DNA from: Oscillospiraceae bacterium
GTDB lineage: Bacteria; Bacillota; Clostridia; Oscillospirales; Ruminococcaceae
Assembly: GCA_902798675.1 (NCBI GenBank)
Contig: CADBXQ010000031.1
Span: 1-7,964 of the forward strand
Reading direction: 5' to 3'
DNA length: 7,964 bases
Within the stretch, counting starts at the first letter, position 1; every line of letters starts with the position of its first letter. This document shows, piece by piece, positions 1 through 5,679 of the stretch. The translations under genes and the position numbers were made by a program. Below the pieces are notes generated by a model, which ran no database searches, was not told the DNA's origin, and worked only from the letters and a program-made list of their open reading frames with translations.

Positions 1-146
1 CTTGTTATCGCAGCTGCTATAACAGTGGGACTATATTTATTTCCCATATCATTTTGAACAATTAGAACAGGCCTGATCCCGCCTTGCTCTGATCCTATAA
101 CCGGACTTAAATCCGCATAATAAATTTCTCCTCGTTTCACGGTCAT
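1..146 (-). CDS. mazF: MazF/EndoA (PemK-family) mRNA interferase toxin, partial
   Basis: N-terminal 48 codons of a MazF-type endoribonuclease, which cleaves mRNA at short specific sequences in the cytoplasm and is normally held by a MazE antitoxin. Seen: reading leftward from the ATG at 146-144, the protein begins MTVKRGEIYYADLSPVIGSE and continues with GGIRPVLIVQND and SPTVIAAAIT. These match the Firmicutes EndoA/NdoA family almost residue for residue, including the RG-x-hydrophobic-Y start, the GSEQGG-x-RP loop with its catalytic-region arginine, and the QND motif. The C-terminal half lies beyond the window. The start is supported by AAAGGAG at 163-157, 10 nt upstream. No MazE-like ORF lies upstream on this strand before the divergent gene at 441, which is unusual because the antitoxin is normally immediately upstream. 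The identification is firm; the activity cannot be judged from a fragment. Confidence 0.93.
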   Translation of the reverse strand, partial: MTVKRGEIYYADLSPVIGSEQGGIRPVLIVQNDMGNKYSPTVIAAAIT

Positions 147-375
147 GAAACGCACACTCCTTTGCTTGAAACACAATTTTTTATTGATATTTTTATTCTT
201 TCCAAAAGTCATATAATTTAATCAAATATGACTCACTATATTTTATTCAAAAATTAATAAAATAGTTAAATTCAATTGTTGAAATATTTTCGAAATCAGT
301 TGCAAATATATATGTATATGTGCATATTACAAAATACAAATTTAAATTTTTAAACCACACTTTTATATTTTTGTA

Positions 376-404
376 TTGACAAATTAGGGGCTTTGTTATA
401 AAAT
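376..404 (+). promoter_or_regulatory. sigma-A promoter of the DUF1292 gene
   Basis: Consensus -35 TTGACA (376-381), a 17-bp spacer and -10 TAAAAT (399-404, within TTATAAAAT). Expected transcript start is near 411, giving a leader of about 30 nt before the ATG at 441. Confidence 0.72.
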
Positions 405-440
405 ATTCTCGAAAGTTTAATTGATTTTGGAGATTTTGAC

Positions 441-725
441 ATGAATGATAATTATGAGCCAATTATATACACACTAACCGACCAAGAAGGGACAAAGCAT
501 CAGTTTGAGCTTTTGGATTCTATGGACATCGACAACCAGACATATTATGCTGTGATTCCTCATTATGAAGAGCCTGAGGAGGTTTTAAGTGAATATGGAG
601 AGCTGATCGTTTTAAAATCAGTTTATGAGGGAAATGAGGAGCTTTGGGCAACAATTGATGATGATGAAGAATATGAGAGAATCGGAAACATATTTCTTGA
701 AAAACTAAACGGATTGTTGGAATAA
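441..725 (+). CDS. DUF1292 (YrzB/UPF0473-like) protein
   Basis: A 94-residue acidic protein of the DUF1292 family. The family is widespread in Firmicutes and has no established biochemical role; in many relatives it sits in the alaS-yrzL-ruvX cluster, which is not present here. Seen: the family pattern of an N-terminal 'I-x-L-x-D-x-x-G' beta hairpin (residues 8-18), then FELLD, then a 'Y-Y-A-V-I-P' strand (about 35-40), an acidic EEPEE linker, an 'ELIVLK' strand, and a C-terminal acidic helix with DDDEEYERIGNIFLEKL. Length is normal for the family. There is no signal peptide or membrane segment, so it is probably cytoplasmic. The start is supported by GGAG at 429-432, 8 nt before the ATG, and by a good promoter. 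It appears monocistronic. Confidence 0.85.
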   Translation: MNDNYEPIIYTLTDQEGTKHQFELLDSMDIDNQTYYAVIPHYEEPEEVLSEYGELIVLKSVYEGNEELWATIDDDEEYERIGNIFLEKLNGLLE

Positions 726-782
726 TCATGATTTTGCTGAATTTTGGCTCATTTTCATGGAAATATTTGTGCATATTGCTAG

Positions 783-811
783 TTGAATATTCGTAATATT
801 AGTTGTATAAT
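783..811 (+). promoter_or_regulatory. sigma-A promoter of the 6S-like RNA
   Basis: -35 TTGAAT (783-788), 17-bp spacer, perfect -10 TATAAT (806-811). The predicted start at about 818 coincides with the first paired base of the RNA's closing stem, so promoter and RNA fold support each other. Confidence 0.75.
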
Positions 812-817
812 ATATGT

Positions 818-1023
818 GATAAGACTGCTTTGAGTAGTTTGTGTGGTTTATATAAATCCAACACTTTACTATTGGGAGCTCGGTCTCCGATTGTGGACTG
901 CAGACCTCCTGGTGTTTTTTTCATCAGACGAAGGGAGCGCGAAACATTCGGGAGAGCATTACCCACCGCTTGTTGTTTGCGGGTTTAGATTGTACACACG
1001 ACGGCAAGGCGGTCTATCTTTTT
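818..1023 (+). ncRNA. ssrS: 6S RNA (sigma-A RNA polymerase regulator), by structure
   Basis: A stand-alone RNA of about 205 nt that folds as one long irregular rod with a central bubble, the signature of 6S RNA. 6S RNA binds the housekeeping RNA polymerase holoenzyme by mimicking an open promoter. Seen: the 5' end (818-832) pairs with the 3' end (1005-1018) with only one bulge and G-U pairs, followed by TTTTT, so the closing stem also serves as terminator. Further pairs are GUGUG 841-845 with CACAC 995-999, UGGG 873-876 with CCCA 962-965, UCUCCGA 884-890 with 948-955, and an apical hairpin 909-914/922-927 with a U7 loop. The large bubble lies between 847 and 872 on the 5' side; its 3' side carries the small hairpin CCGC 966-969/GCGG 979-982 that many 6S RNAs have. 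It was identified from fold and promoter, not from alignment, so another structured RNA is possible. Open frames across it have no ribosome binding sites and are not believed. Confidence 0.72.
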
Positions 1024-1030
1024 ATATATT

Positions 1031-1059
1031 TTGTATAAAATTTGGCTCTGTGTTAATAT
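1031..1059 (+). promoter_or_regulatory. Possible promoter of the TauE/SafE gene pair
   Basis: -35-like TTGTAT (1031-1036), 17-bp spacer, -10 TAATAT (1054-1059) preceded by TG at 1051-1052 (extended -10). It lies just after the terminator of the 6S-like RNA and 38 bp before the TTG start. The -35 is weak, so read-through from the RNA gene is an alternative. Confidence 0.38.
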
Positions 1060-1096
1060 TAAATACAGTGTTTTTTTATTTTTTAGGGGGCAAAAC

Positions 1097-1450
1097 TTGA
1101 AAAACAATCTCAAATTCGGACTGGTTGGCCTGGTTGCGGGGATTCTTAACGGGATGTTTGGCGCTGGAGGGGGAATAATTGTTGTTCCAATGCTTGAAAA
1201 AGCAGGAATAAATCCTAAAAATTCACACGCAACGTCTATTGCGATAATAGCAGGGTTGAGTTTTTTAAGCTTTTTTGGATATTACTTTGGAGGACACATA
1301 GATTTTCAAAACACTTTAGGATATATCCCTGCAGGAGCAGTTGGCGTCATTTTTGGAAGCCACCTGCTCAAAAAAATCAAAACTGATCTTTTGCGAAGAA
1401 TATTTGGCATAATTATTATAATATCGAGTATAAGGTTGTTTTTCAAATGA
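1097..1450 (+). CDS. Half-size TauE/SafE (DUF81) membrane permease subunit A
   Basis: A 117-residue integral membrane protein equal to the N-terminal half of a TauE/SafE (DUF81) permease, a family linked to export of sulfite, sulfoacetate and related organic anions. Seen: about four membrane segments (residues 7-33, 44-66, 72-91 and 98-115), with the family's glycine-rich motif NGMFGAGGG-x-IVVP at 18-31 and the following HATS turn at 44-47. Full-length members are about 250 residues with two such halves; here the second half is a separate gene overlapping by 4 bp. The start is taken as TTG at 1097 because AGGGGG (1085-1090) is correctly spaced 6 nt ahead. The ATG at 1031 would place translation in the 6S-like RNA tail and the promoter region and has no ribosome binding site. 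The substrate cannot be told from sequence; sulfur anions are a family-level guess. Confidence 0.85.
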   Translation: MKNNLKFGLVGLVAGILNGMFGAGGGIIVVPMLEKAGINPKNSHATSIAIIAGLSFLSFFGYYFGGHIDFQNTLGYIPAGAVGVIFGSHLLKKIKTDLLRRIFGIIIIISSIRLFFK

Positions 1451-1800
1451 TTATTAAAATTTTAGTTGGATTTCTATCCGGAATGACAGCATCTATGGGG
1501 CTTGGAGGAGGATTTATATTAGTCATATATTTAACAACGATTTTGGAAATAAACCAAATAGACGCTCAGGGAATGAATATAATGTTTTTTATTCCAATAG
1601 CTATAATTTCTATATTTTTCCACATCAAAAACAAACTTATCGACAAAAAACCACTTCTGGTTTCAATAATTTCCGGAATCTTTGGAGTTTTGATCGGAAT
1701 TTCAACAACATTTTTATTTAAAGTTGAATTTTTATCTAAACTTTTTTCCATACTGCTGTTTATATTTGGACTGCGAGAATTATTTCACAAAAAACAATAG
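1447..1800 (+). CDS. Half-size TauE/SafE (DUF81) membrane permease subunit B
   Basis: A 117-residue membrane protein, the partner half of the preceding gene. Its ATG overlaps the upstream stop (ATGA at 1447-1450), so translation is very likely coupled and both are made in equal amounts. Seen: four hydrophobic segments (about 4-33, 42-60, 69-91 and 94-112) and the motif ASMGLGGGFILVIYL at 15-29, which aligns with GMFGAGGGIIVVP of subunit A and marks the internal repeat of the TauE/SafE fold. It ends in a basic tail (FHKKQ) typical of a cytoplasmic end. Inferred: A and B assemble as a heterodimer that reproduces the eight-helix carrier. The two products have exactly the same length yet clearly different sequence, so this is an old duplication or split rather than a fresh frameshift. 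No further gene of the operon follows. Confidence 0.85.
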   Translation: MIIKILVGFLSGMTASMGLGGGFILVIYLTTILEINQIDAQGMNIMFFIPIAIISIFFHIKNKLIDKKPLLVSIISGIFGVLIGISTTFLFKVEFLSKLFSILLFIFGLRELFHKKQ

Positions 1801-1852
1801 ATTTTCAGCATTGGGTCATAATTATCACCTCGCTTCTTTTGAAAATTTCTTA

Positions 1853-2304
1853 TCAATTCATAATAATTCCAAAACCGACAATTGGCGTTTTTTCAAAAAA
1901 TTTGTCAGTCGAATTCTTGCAAATCTCAACAACTGTTAGCTCACAGCTGACTCGTGGGCTCCTGCGCAATCAATGAAGGAGAAAAATGAAACAAAAACGC
2001 GCCAGTGAAGAAAAAGGGAAACTTTACCAATTTGAGCCAGCTTTTTATATTTTGCTCCATATTTGGTGCTATTAAGTGATATATGTATATAATCAGCATT
2101 TAAACTGAATCCAACGTCATCTAAATTTTGAATATATGAAAAATTTTTGTTTGCTAAAGTTGTTTTGTTTAAATGAGTTGATTTTTTGACTTGAAAAACC
2201 GAATCTGACAGTTTTTAGAAATTTTCAAAAGAGCTCTCAGCTTTTACTTGGGCATCTTTCACTGTCGCAACAAATTCAGGCAAAACAAACAAATTTGTTT
2301 TAAA
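1853..2304 (-). pseudogene. Decayed coding region, unrecognised
   Basis: A minus-strand stretch that reads like protein but is broken. From 2304 leftward one frame runs 123 codons to a stop at 1936, interrupted by a single in-frame TAA at 2217-2215. It includes EFVATVKDAQVKAESSFENF before the stop and DDVGFSLNADYIHISLNS after it. A second, shifted frame ends at 1853 with KFFEKTPIVGFGIIMN. No start codon with a ribosome binding site opens the region. A strong promoter lies about 130 bp upstream (2434-2462). This could be a gene lost by a nonsense mutation and frameshifts, or chance open frames over a non-coding RNA. No family is recognised. Sequencing error at 2215-2217 would restore most of the frame. 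Confidence 0.35.
1986..2075 (+). CDS. Possible 29-residue small protein
   Basis: A short ORF beginning MKQKRASEEKGKLYQFE and ending in a hydrophobic, aromatic stretch (residues 18-29, AFYILLHIWCY). AAGGAG at 1976-1981 precedes the ATG by 4 nt, a little close but strong. The basic head followed by a hydrophobic tail is compatible with a small membrane-associated peptide. No promoter is evident and it lies antisense to the decayed minus-strand frame, so chance is a real possibility. It is recorded because of the ribosome binding site. Confidence 0.25.
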   Translation: MKQKRASEEKGKLYQFEPAFYILLHIWCY

Positions 2305-2433
2305 TTATAGACTCTATTAATAAATAACAACCCCTTTCGAATATATTTCAAAACCAATGATTATGTTCGAACAAAGCATTGAATAACCCTCTAACTAATC
2401 GCTAAAATCACCTCACCAAATTCTACTGCAAAC

Positions 2434-2462
2434 ATTATATTATAAATTTTTGAATTCGTCAA
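2434..2462 (-). promoter_or_regulatory. Strong sigma-A promoter without an intact gene
   Basis: On the minus strand: -35 TTGACG (2462-2457), 17-bp spacer, perfect -10 TATAAT (2439-2434). The predicted start is near 2427, transcribing leftward into the decayed region. Only fragments follow: a 14-codon frame starting in the -10 region and a 20-codon ORF beginning MLCSNIIIGF near 2370, preceded by an AGAGGG-type ribosome binding site. Confidence 0.68.
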
Positions 2463-2491
2463 GAGAAAAAACGCAAATTTTGAAAATAATG

Positions 2492-2535
2492 AAAAAACTC
2501 GCCACAAAATCAGCCAAAACTCAAGATGCGGCGAG
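2492..2535 (-). terminator. Intrinsic terminator of pckG
   Basis: On the minus strand CTCGCCGCA (2535-2527) pairs with TGTGGCGAG (2506-2498), a 9-bp stem with one G-U pair and a 20-nt loop, followed by TTTTTT (2497-2492). It begins 15 nt after the pckG stop codon. Confidence 0.8.
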
Positions 2536-2549
2536 CCCGCTTTAAAATC

Positions 2550-4319
2550 TCAGGACAATCTGTCTTTCAAATTTTTAAGCTGGGATTTCATCTCTTCTGG
2601 AAGCCGATTTCCAAACTGAGCAAAAAATTTTTCGATTTCGTCTGCTTCTTTTTTCCAAAGGTCCCGATCAACAGACAGCAAATCTTTGATAATATCCGAA
2701 TCAAGATCCAAACCTTGTGTGTTGATGTCCTCAGGTCGAGGTTCATATCCTATTTCAGTTTTAACCGCGCAAGCTTTGCCATCGCAACGATCAAGAATCC
2801 ACGCAAGAACCCGCATATTATCGCCAAAACCAGGCCATATGAATTTTCCATTTTCATCCGTCCTAAACCAGTTAACATTGAAAATTTTTGGAGCTTTGTC
2901 AGAAATTTTTTTGCCCATATCAAGCCAATGCTTGAAATAATCCCCCATGTGATATCCACAAAACGGAAGCATTGCCATTGGATCTCGCCTGACGACTCCA
3001 ACCTCTCCTGTTGCTGCTGCGGTTGTTTCCGAAGCCATGGTTGCGCCAACAAAAACGCCATGCTCCCAGTCAAATGCTTGATATACTAAAGGGGCAGTTT
3101 TAGCGCGTCGGCCGCCAAATATTATTGCAGAAAGCGGAACGCCTTGAGGATTATCAAACTCGGGGCTGATGCAGGGGCAATTTTTAGCAGGAGCTGTGAA
3201 CCTGGAGTTGGGGTGGGCGCCTTTGACTTCGGATTTTTTGCCATTCCAAGGCTTTCCTGTCCAGTCCATTGCGTTTTCTGGCGGGCTATCATTCAATCCT
3301 TCCCACCAAACCGTGTTGTTTTCTAAATCGTGCGCAACATTTGTGAATATAGTGTTTTTCTTGGTTGACTCCAATGCGTTAAAATTAGATTTGGCGCTTG
3401 TTCCGGGAGCAACTCCAAAAAAGCCATTTTCAGGATTGATCGCATATAGCCTTCCGTCTTCTCCTGGCTTAATCCATGCTATGTCGTCGCCAACCGTCCA
3501 AACTTTATATCCCTGGTCTTTGTATATTTCCGGAGGAATCAGCATAGCAAGGTTGGTTTTCCCGCAAGCCGAAGGGAAAGCAGCTGCAACATATTTGACT
3601 TCGCCTTTTGGATTTTCAATTCCAAGAATGAGCATATGCTCCGCCATCCAGCCTTCATTTTTACCTTGATATGAAGCAATTCGAAGCGCAAAACATTTTT
3701 TCCCCAGCAAAACATTTCCTCCATAGGCCGAATTGATCGACCATATTGTGTTATCTTCGGGGAACTGGACAATATAGCGGTTATCGGGGTCGACATTTGC
3801 TTTTGAATGCAGCCCGCGAACAAAATCATTAGAATTTTCATCCAAATTTTCAAACGCAGATTTTCCCATGCGAGTCATGATGTTCATGTTTAACACGACA
3901 TAGATTGAGTCGGTTATTTCAACGCCAACTTTTGCCATTGGAGAACCAATCGGCCCCATGGAATAAGGGATAATATACATTGTCCTGCCCTTCATAACTC
4001 CATCAAACAGCGGAGTTAATTTTTCATACATTTCTTTTGGGTCACACCAATTGTTGGTTGGGCCGGCGTCATCTTTGCTTTTGGAGCAGATAAATGTTCT
4101 GTCTTCAACGCGAGCGACGTCATTAGGCTGGGTCCTGTGGAGCAAACATCCCGGAAGCTTTTCTTGACTAAGCTCAATCATTTCTTTTGTTTTGATCGCT
4201 TCTTCTTTGAGCAATTTAAGCTGAGTTTCGCTTCCATCAATCCAAACAACTTTATCTGGCTTGCAAAGATTAACCATTTCGTCAACCCAGTTTAAAACGT
4301 TTTGATTATTAGTTAACAT
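2550..4319 (-). CDS. pckG: GTP-dependent phosphoenolpyruvate carboxykinase
   Basis: Cytosolic enzyme (EC 4.1.1.32 type) interconverting oxaloacetate plus GTP and PEP plus GDP plus CO2. In fermenters it can run either in gluconeogenesis or toward oxaloacetate. The 589 residues match the family's usual length. Seen in order: the substrate-binding region with YSMGPIGSP (119-127); YGGNVLLGKKCFALRIAS (199-216) with the metal- and PEP-binding lysine region; the kinase-1 P-loop FPSACGKTN (248-256) with the family's reactive cysteine at 252; kinase-2 VGDDIAW (276-282); the arginine-bearing HPNSRF (369-374); GGRRAKTAP (402-410); the GTP-enzyme signature FDWEHGVFVGATMASE (416-431); and the nucleotide site NWFRTDENGKFIWPGFGDN (483-501). 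The start is ATG 4319, with AAGGAG 10 nt upstream (4335-4330); a longer frame from 4397 would begin inside the promoter. It is a single-gene transcript with its own promoter and terminator. No missing residues are noticed. Confidence 0.98.
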   Translation of the reverse strand: MLTNNQNVLNWVDEMVNLCKPDKVVWIDGSETQLKLLKEEAIKTKEMIELSQEKLPGCLLHRTQPNDVARVEDRTFICSKSKDDAGPTNNWCDPKEMYEKLTPLFDGVMKGRTMYIIPYSMGPIGSPMAKVGVEITDSIYVVLNMNIMTRMGKSAFENLDENSNDFVRGLHSKANVDPDNRYIVQFPEDNTIWSINSAYGGNVLLGKKCFALRIASYQGKNEGWMAEHMLILGIENPKGEVKYVAAAFPSACGKTNLAMLIPPEIYKDQGYKVWTVGDDIAWIKPGEDGRLYAINPENGFFGVAPGTSAKSNFNALESTKKNTIFTNVAHDLENNTVWWEGLNDSPPENAMDWTGKPWNGKKSEVKGAHPNSRFTAPAKNCPCISPEFDNPQGVPLSAIIFGGRRAKTAPLVYQAFDWEHGVFVGATMASETTAAATGEVGVVRRDPMAMLPFCGYHMGDYFKHWLDMGKKISDKAPKIFNVNWFRTDENGKFIWPGFGDNMRVLAWILDRCDGKACAVKTEIGYEPRPEDINTQGLDLDSDIIKDLLSVDRDLWKKEADEIEKFFAQFGNRLPEEMKSQLKNLKDRLS

Positions 4320-4368
4320 ACATGTTATTCTCCTTTTTGTAATCATATATAAAAAACGCACTCTAGAT

Positions 4369-4397
4369 ATACTATCACATTTAAAAACAAAATTCAA
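4369..4397 (-). promoter_or_regulatory. sigma-A promoter of pckG
   Basis: On the minus strand: -35 TTGAAT (4397-4392), 17-bp spacer, -10 TAGTAT (4374-4369). The expected transcript start is near 4362, giving a leader of about 43 nt. No riboswitch-like fold or extended operator is seen in the leader. Confidence 0.6.
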
Positions 4398-4715
4398 GAC
4401 ATATTTTGGCGAATTTGCTGAAATAATTTGAGGGGCTGAGGTGGGTTATGTGTTTGTCTCCTTAAAATTTTTGCTCAAAAAGTCTGATTTATAATTTAAG
4501 ATTTCTCAAACAACCTCCAGATTGCACTGACTGCGCCTTTCAAAAACAATGTAAAAGCTGACAAAAAGCCGCCGTCTCACAACTATCTGTAATATTTTGA
4601 TTTTGAAAGCTCACCTGGCTTTTTTAAAATGCCCTCAACAAGCGGTAGTTAAACGTCCGCGACAAAAACCTGCGTGGGTAAAACAGTAACTGTGAAACCC
4701 AAAAAATTGCCGGAT
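4398..4715 (-). other. 318-bp stretch without an intact gene
   Basis: No complete gene is seen. On the minus strand a 26-codon open frame (4574-4496) reads GGFLSAFTLFLKGAVSAIW followed by RLFEKS, which looks like the end of a real protein, but it is preceded in frame by TGA with no start or ribosome binding site. An imperfect palindrome lies at 4676-4700 (arms GGGT/ACCC outside and ACAGT/ACTGT inside). An AAGGAG at about 4473-4468 (minus) is not followed by a start codon. The stretch may be remnant DNA between pckG and the unknown ORF. Confidence 0.4.
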
Positions 4716-5378
4716 CTAGCCAAATAATAAACTGCCGCTGCAAAACAAGGCTATCTCCAATCTGTCTGTGATTTTTCCCTTTGCTTCAAGCGTCAAACAA
4801 ATCGCGACCCGATCGGAAAAATCAAAATCGATTTTTAGGTTGTTGGAAATTGCAAAAACTTCTTGCAGCTTTAAACATGAAGCGGAATTTTTAAGCGGAG
4901 CCAGGCTTAATGTTTTGGTTGATTCAAGCAATTCAAACGGTTTTCCAACGCCTTTGGATTTTGCGATATACACACACGGGAATAATTCAATAGAGCTGTT
5001 TATATTCACTTCATACGCAGAAAAATTGGCAAGGATTTTTTTCAATCGACAACTCGCTGGAATTGGGAAATCAAAGTGATTTTTCAGGGCAAAAAGCTGC
5101 ATATTGCCTTTATTTTTGACGATCTTTGTGTGTTCGCAGGAACTGTTTCCAAATCCGATCAAGCAAGCTGTTGAAAGGCCGGAAGAATCAACCCCAAGAG
5201 CCGCGGATTTTCCAGTTGAAAATGGAACAAAAAAACCGCAAGAGCCAGAAGATTTGGCTTTCAGTTCAAAACCCTCATCGGCTGGCGGGAGCTTCATTCG
5301 GCAATTTTTGCTGGCTCCAAATTTGAACCTAAAAACGCTGTTAACAATAGTGTTGATAAATCTTTTTGCCAAATTCAA
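4716..5378 (-). CDS. Unrecognised 220-residue cysteine-containing protein
   Basis: An uninterrupted frame of 220 codons on the minus strand, opened by TTG at 5378; no family is recognised. Seen: nine scattered cysteines; a glycine/serine-rich centre (SGSCGFFVPFSTGKSAALG, about residues 44-62, then SSGLSTACLIGFGNSSC); and a C-terminal part of alternating hydrophobic residues suggesting beta strands (LKIDFDFSDRVAICLTLEAKG). There is no clear membrane helix. Evidence for translation is poor: no Shine-Dalgarno lies before the TTG, and the internal ATG at residue 28 has only a distant GGAG. A TATAAT-like -10 lies about 30 nt upstream. The opposite strand also stays fairly open here. The length is hard to get by chance in AT-rich DNA, so either it is a gene with a non-standard start or a recent pseudogene that lost its 5' end. 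Confidence 0.42.
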   Translation of the reverse strand: MNLAKRFINTIVNSVFRFKFGASKNCRMKLPPADEGFELKAKSSGSCGFFVPFSTGKSAALGVDSSGLSTACLIGFGNSSCEHTKIVKNKGNMQLFALKNHFDFPIPASCRLKKILANFSAYEVNINSSIELFPCVYIAKSKGVGKPFELLESTKTLSLAPLKNSASCLKLQEVFAISNNLKIDFDFSDRVAICLTLEAKGKITDRLEIALFCSGSLLFG

Positions 5379-5679
5379 TCACATCCATATAATTTATATT
5401 AAAAATTATATGCTGGATATTAAAATTTAATAAGTAACATGTTTTCACAAAAAACGACCGATCGTCATAAACTAAAAACATAGGGAGATTAAAACTCAAA
5501 TTTCTCTATATAGACACGATCGAGCTCGGATATGGTGAGCGCGGTGAGTGGATCAAATGGGGCTGCGATATTAATTGAAACCTTTCATATATCCATCAAA
5601 AATAGCAATATCTTACTTCCGGAATATAAAAATTCAAAAACTAACAAAACAACAATTTAATTAGGAGATGTCGTAAATT
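5379..5679 (+). other. 301-bp stretch before the cysteine-rich gene
   Basis: No convincing gene. The stretch is very AT-rich except for a GC-richer island at about 5513-5570. Two overlapping plus-strand frames cross the island: 35 codons without a start (5471-5578, containing IDTIELGYGERGEWIKWG) and a 42-codon ATG frame (5532-5660, beginning MVSAVSGSNGAAILIETFH) that ends 19 bp before the next ATG. Neither has a good ribosome binding site. A small inverted repeat, ACGA-CCGA-TCGT, lies at about 5454-5465. A weak promoter-like TTGAAA (5576-5581) plus AAAAAT with 17-bp spacing could serve the following gene. Confidence 0.35.

Noticed and set aside
1031..1096. Longer N-terminus for the first TauE/SafE gene, from ATG 1031
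   Set aside because: The extension overlaps the likely promoter, has no Shine-Dalgarno, and adds residues not expected in the family; TTG 1097 has a strong AGGGGG.
803..1100. Two plus-strand ORFs crossing the 6S-like RNA
   Set aside because: No ribosome binding sites; one starts inside the -35/-10 region of the RNA gene, and the sequence is better explained by RNA pairing.
1864..1896. Terminator-like CCAA/TTGG hairpin followed by TTTTTT after the TauE/SafE pair
   Set aside because: The stem is only 4 bp; too weak to call.
2526..3853. Several ORFs on both strands overlapping pckG in other frames
   Set aside because: pckG is unmistakable across the whole interval, so these are frame shadows.
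4320..4397. Longer N-terminus for pckG, from ATG 4397
   Set aside because: It begins in the -35 box; the AAGGAG is positioned for ATG 4319.
4768..5430. Plus-strand frames opposite the unknown 220-codon ORF
   Set aside because: Broken by a stop at 5077-5079 and without ribosome binding sites; the minus-strand frame is longer and continuous. Some doubt remains about which strand, if either, is coding.
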